A stretch of DNA of 64,000 bases from Pseudomonas nitroreducens (lineage in GTDB: Bacteria > Pseudomonadota > Gammaproteobacteria > Pseudomonadales > Pseudomonadaceae): positions 1-64,000 of the forward strand of contig NZ_JACHLI010000004.1 in NCBI RefSeq assembly GCF_014204515.1, given 5' to 3'. The first letter of the stretch is position 1; the number at the start of each line of letters is the position of its first letter. The translations under genes were made by a program, and so were the position numbers. Below, one piece after another: positions 61,524-64,000 of this stretch. Under the pieces are notes generated by a model. That model did not search any database, was not told the origin of the DNA, and saw only the letters and a list, made by a program, of their open reading frames with translations.

Positions 61524-63908
61524 ATGACCATTTCCACTTCCGACCGCGCCGGCCATGGCCCGCGCAATCGGCGCGAAGCGCTGATGCGCGCCTACGCCGA
61601 CTGGGTGACCGGAAACCCGTGGCGCACCGTGCTGCTGTCGCTGCTGCTGATGGCGGCACTGGCCTCGGGCCTGATGCACCTGACCTTCCGCAGCGACAAC
61701 CGGGTCTTCTTCGGCGAAGACAACCCGGAGCTACAGACGCTCGACCATTTCGATGCGACCTATGGGCGCGATGACACCCTGCTGTTCGTGGTGACCGCGC
61801 GCGATGGCGACCTGTTCACCTCCGACCGGCTGAAGGCGATCAACGAACTGACCGATGCCGCCTGGAACCTGCCCGAAACCAAGCGGGTGGACTCGCCGAC
61901 CAACTTCCAGCGCGCCCTGGCAGTGGGCGACGACATCAGCATCGACCAGCTGGCCCGCTCCGGCGATGTGCTCAGCGACGCCGACGCCCGTCGGCTGAAG
62001 GCAGAGACCGCGCTGGAACCGATGCTGATCGGCCGCCTGCTGTCTGCCGATGCGCGCACCGGCATGGTCGCGGTCAGCTTCCTCTTCGACCCCGCCCGCG
62101 TCTCCGACCAGACGCTGGACGCCATGGCCGCCGGCAAGGCGCTCAGCGAGAAGTTCAGCCGCGAACACCCTGACCTGCAGGTCGGGCTCTCCGGCTCGGT
62201 GGCCCTCGATGATGCCTTCGTCGAAGCCAGCACCTATGACTCCGTTGTGCTGCTGCCGGTGATGGTGGTCGTCCTGCTGGGCATCATCGCCATCTCGATC
62301 CGCTCCTTCGCCGGCGCGCTGGCGACCTTCTGCGTGGTGATCCTGGGCACCCTCAGCGCCCTGGGGACCTCGGCGCTGATGGGGATTCCGCTGTCCTCGC
62401 CGAGCGTGGCGGCGCCCAACATCATCCTCACCATCGCCTGCTGCGACTGCATCCACCTGTGCTCGGGCATGATGCGCCTGCGCCGCGAAGGACTGAGCCG
62501 CCGCGAGGCGGTGTCGGAGATCCTCATCGAGTGCGGCTGGCCGGTGACGCTGACCATGATCACCACCGCCATCGGCTTCCTGTCCATGGTCTTCAGCGCG
62601 GTACCGCCGTTCGCGCACCTGGGCGTCATCGTCGCCCTGGGCTCGGTGCTGGCCTGGTTCCTGACCATGACCTTCCTCCCGGCCCTGCTGTGCATCCTGC
62701 CCTGGAAGGGCCCGAAGAGCTCGATGCCGGCCGAGATGCTCAGCCTGCGTATCGCCGAGCTGGTCATGAAACGGCCGGGCAAGGTACTGGCCGCTGTCGT
62801 GGTGGTTGCCGTGGTGCTCTGCTCGCTGGCTTTCTCCAACACCCTCGACGATCGCTACGTGCGCTACTTCGACCAGAGCTTCGAGTTCCGCCAGGCGACC
62901 GACCGCCTCAACCAGGACCTGGGCGGTTTCTACACCCTGGAGTTCTCGCTGGACTCCGGCGAGGCCGACGGCATCACCCAGCCCGAATACCTGAGCGAGG
63001 TGAGTCACTTCGCCGACTGGTTGCGCCAGCAGCCGGGCGTGACCCACGTGCACGGCCTGCCGGACGTGATGATGACGGTGAACCGGGCGATGAACGGCGG
63101 TGGCCAGGACCAGTACCGCCTGCCGGATTCGCGCGACGTCACCGCGCAGTACCTGGCGCTCTACGAGATGTCGCTGCCCTTCGGCATGGACCTGAAGAAC
63201 CAGCTGACCGCCGACAAGCGCTTCACCCGCCTGAGCGTCAGCCTGGGCGACGTTTCCACCGCGTCGATGGCCGATCTGCAGGTGCGTGCCGAGGATTGGG
63301 CGCGGCACAACGCGCCATTGCTCGCTTCCTCGGCGCAGGCCACCGGGACTTCGCTGCTGTTCGCCCATATCGGCAACCGCAATATCCAGGAGATGTACAC
63401 CGGCATCTTCAGCGGCATCCTGGTGGTCTGGGTGATCTTCGCCCTGGCCTTCCGCTCGATCTCCCTGAGCTTCATCGGCACCATCGCCAATACCGTGCCG
63501 TCCCTGGCGACGCTGGGCGCCTGGGCACTGGTCAACGGCGAAGTGGGAATGGCGGTGGCGACCGTGGCTTCGGTCACCTTCGGGGTGATCGTCGACGACA
63601 CCATCCACATGCTGTCGACCTACGCACGCCTGCGCCGGCACGAGAAGCTCTCACCGGAGGATGCCGTGCGCGGCGCCTTCCGCACGGTGGGGCCGGGGAT
63701 GATCGCGATGACCCTGGCGCTCTCCTCGGGCTTCGCCTGCCTGACCTTCTCCGGGTTCCAGATCAACTCCTGGATGGGGCTGATGGCGTCGATGACCATC
63801 CTCATCGCGGTGCTCTTCGACCTGCTGTTCATTCCCGCCGTGCTGCTGGTGTTCGCCAACTGGCAGCGCGCGCGGGGCAAGGCCGACTGGGTCGAGGCGG
63901 CCCGCTGA
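61524..63908 (+). CDS. MMPL/RND-superfamily lipid exporter
   Basis: The 794-residue transporter has helix 1 (about 34-52: WRTVLLSLLLMAALASGLMH), a first periplasmic domain (about 55-235), five helices, a second periplasmic domain and five or more helices, the two-fold RND layout. Charged residues for proton flow lie in the membrane in ACCDCIHLCSG and GVIVDDTIHMLSTYAR, as in MMPL proteins. It matches the MmpL/HpnN kind that move lipids rather than the tripartite drug pumps. ATG 61524 follows GAGGCGAGA. It is the last gene of the cluster and a terminator follows. Confidence 0.93.
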   Translation: MTISTSDRAGHGPRNRREALMRAYADWVTGNPWRTVLLSLLLMAALASGLMHLTFRSDNRVFFGEDNPELQTLDHFDATYGRDDTLLFVVTARDGDLFTSDRLKAINELTDAAWNLPETKRVDSPTNFQRALAVGDDISIDQLARSGDVLSDADARRLKAETALEPMLIGRLLSADARTGMVAVSFLFDPARVSDQTLDAMAAGKALSEKFSREHPDLQVGLSGSVALDDAFVEASTYDSVVLLPVMVVVLLGIIAISIRSFAGALATFCVVILGTLSALGTSALMGIPLSSPSVAAPNIILTIACCDCIHLCSGMMRLRREGLSRREAVSEILIECGWPVTLTMITTAIGFLSMVFSAVPPFAHLGVIVALGSVLAWFLTMTFLPALLCILPWKGPKSSMPAEMLSLRIAELVMKRPGKVLAAVVVVAVVLCSLAFSNTLDDRYVRYFDQSFEFRQATDRLNQDLGGFYTLEFSLDSGEADGITQPEYLSEVSHFADWLRQQPGVTHVHGLPDVMMTVNRAMNGGGQDQYRLPDSRDVTAQYLALYEMSLPFGMDLKNQLTADKRFTRLSVSLGDVSTASMADLQVRAEDWARHNAPLLASSAQATGTSLLFAHIGNRNIQEMYTGIFSGILVVWVIFALAFRSISLSFIGTIANTVPSLATLGAWALVNGEVGMAVATVASVTFGVIVDDTIHMLSTYARLRRHEKLSPEDAVRGAFRTVGPGMIAMTLALSSGFACLTFSGFQINSWMGLMASMTILIAVLFDLLFIPAVLLVFANWQRARGKADWVEAAR

Positions 63909-63926
63909 GCGCCACGCCCACAGCAG

Positions 63927-63960
63927 GAACCCGCGTGTCCCTGGAGGAGCACGCGGGTTC
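63927..63960. terminator. Hairpin after the PKS-export cluster
   Basis: An 11-base perfect stem, GAACCCGCGTG / CACGCGGGTTC, with a 12-base loop lies 18 bases behind the MMPL stop. There is no T run, so it may act as a Rho-aided or mRNA-protecting hairpin. A converging gene seems to end just to its right. Confidence 0.65.
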
Positions 63961-63974
63961 ATGCGTTGTGCGGC

Positions 63975-64000
63975 CTACAGGCTGCTCACCAGGTGCCCGC
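63975..64000 (-). CDS. Possible 3' end of a converging gene (partial)
   Basis: Read on the minus strand, one frame gives GHLVSSL and then TAG at 63977-63975. Eight codons are too few for identification; the hairpin to its left would suit a converging gene end. Confidence 0.25.

Overview
The window is GC-rich, densely coded DNA from a gamma-proteobacterial chromosome, almost certainly a Pseudomonas close to P. aeruginosa (the P. nitroreducens / P. citronellolis type of lineage is a guess). The reasons are the gene order pprB-fppA-tadE-pprA-pit followed further on by recC-recB-recD, which I recall from P. aeruginosa; the Cup fimbriae with PvrSR/RcsCB-type regulators; the PsiF, PPK2 and DUF2789 genes; and the dispersed short palindromes carrying the core GGAGCGGACTCCGTCCGC, typical of pseudomonads. 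No rRNA, tRNA, insertion sequence, phage or CRISPR array was seen.

Layout. (1) 1-4.5 kb: a remnant of the Flp/Tad pilus regulatory locus, with pprB broken, fppA and a TadE-like pseudopilin gene intact, and the large soluble sensor kinase pprA. (2) 4.5-16.5 kb: housekeeping and small accessory genes: Pit phosphate transporter, a sigma-54 activator without sensor domain, a PsiF-repeat protein, two tiny overlapping ORFs, an RluA-type pseudouridine synthase, a divergent Ni/Co efflux pump and RcnR-type repressor with a visible operator, DUF2789, an MFS exporter, a divergent GST/LysR pair, polyphosphate kinase 2 and a VirK/YbjX protein. (3) 16.5-25.8 kb: recCBD with start/stop overlaps, then a StbDE/RelBE-like toxin-antitoxin pair behind a 30-bp perfect palindrome. 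(4) 26.4-34.6 kb: four regulators in one direction (hybrid kinase, REC-EAL, hybrid kinase with Hpt, LuxR-type regulator) matching PvrS-PvrR-RcsC-RcsB. (5) 34.6-36.2 kb: a 1.6-kb non-coding tract made of several repeat families, including a four-unit tandem array. (6) 36.2-47.6 kb: two complete chaperone-usher fimbrial operons, head to head around a 317-bp shared control region. (7) 47.7-51.8 kb: an ECF42-type sigma factor with its DGPF-family partner and small enzymes, with a good ECF42-type promoter in front. (8) 52.0-63.9 kb: a compact five-gene cluster of single-module type I PKS, alpha-oxoamine synthase, LolA-like periplasmic protein, outer-membrane barrel and MMPL/RND transporter.

How the parts work together. 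Regions 4-6 look like one surface-attachment module in which a phosphorelay plus a c-di-GMP phosphodiesterase controls one or both fimbriae. Region 8 reads as a complete make-and-export line. The PKS builds an acyl chain on its own ACP and has no thioesterase. The oxoamine synthase would release the chain by decarboxylative condensation with an amino acid, giving an amino-ketone lipid of sphingoid type, and the last three proteins would carry it across the envelope. This is a bacterial counterpart of the fungal Fum1/Fum8 logic and is the best candidate in the window for an undescribed system. All product-level statements are inference from domain content.
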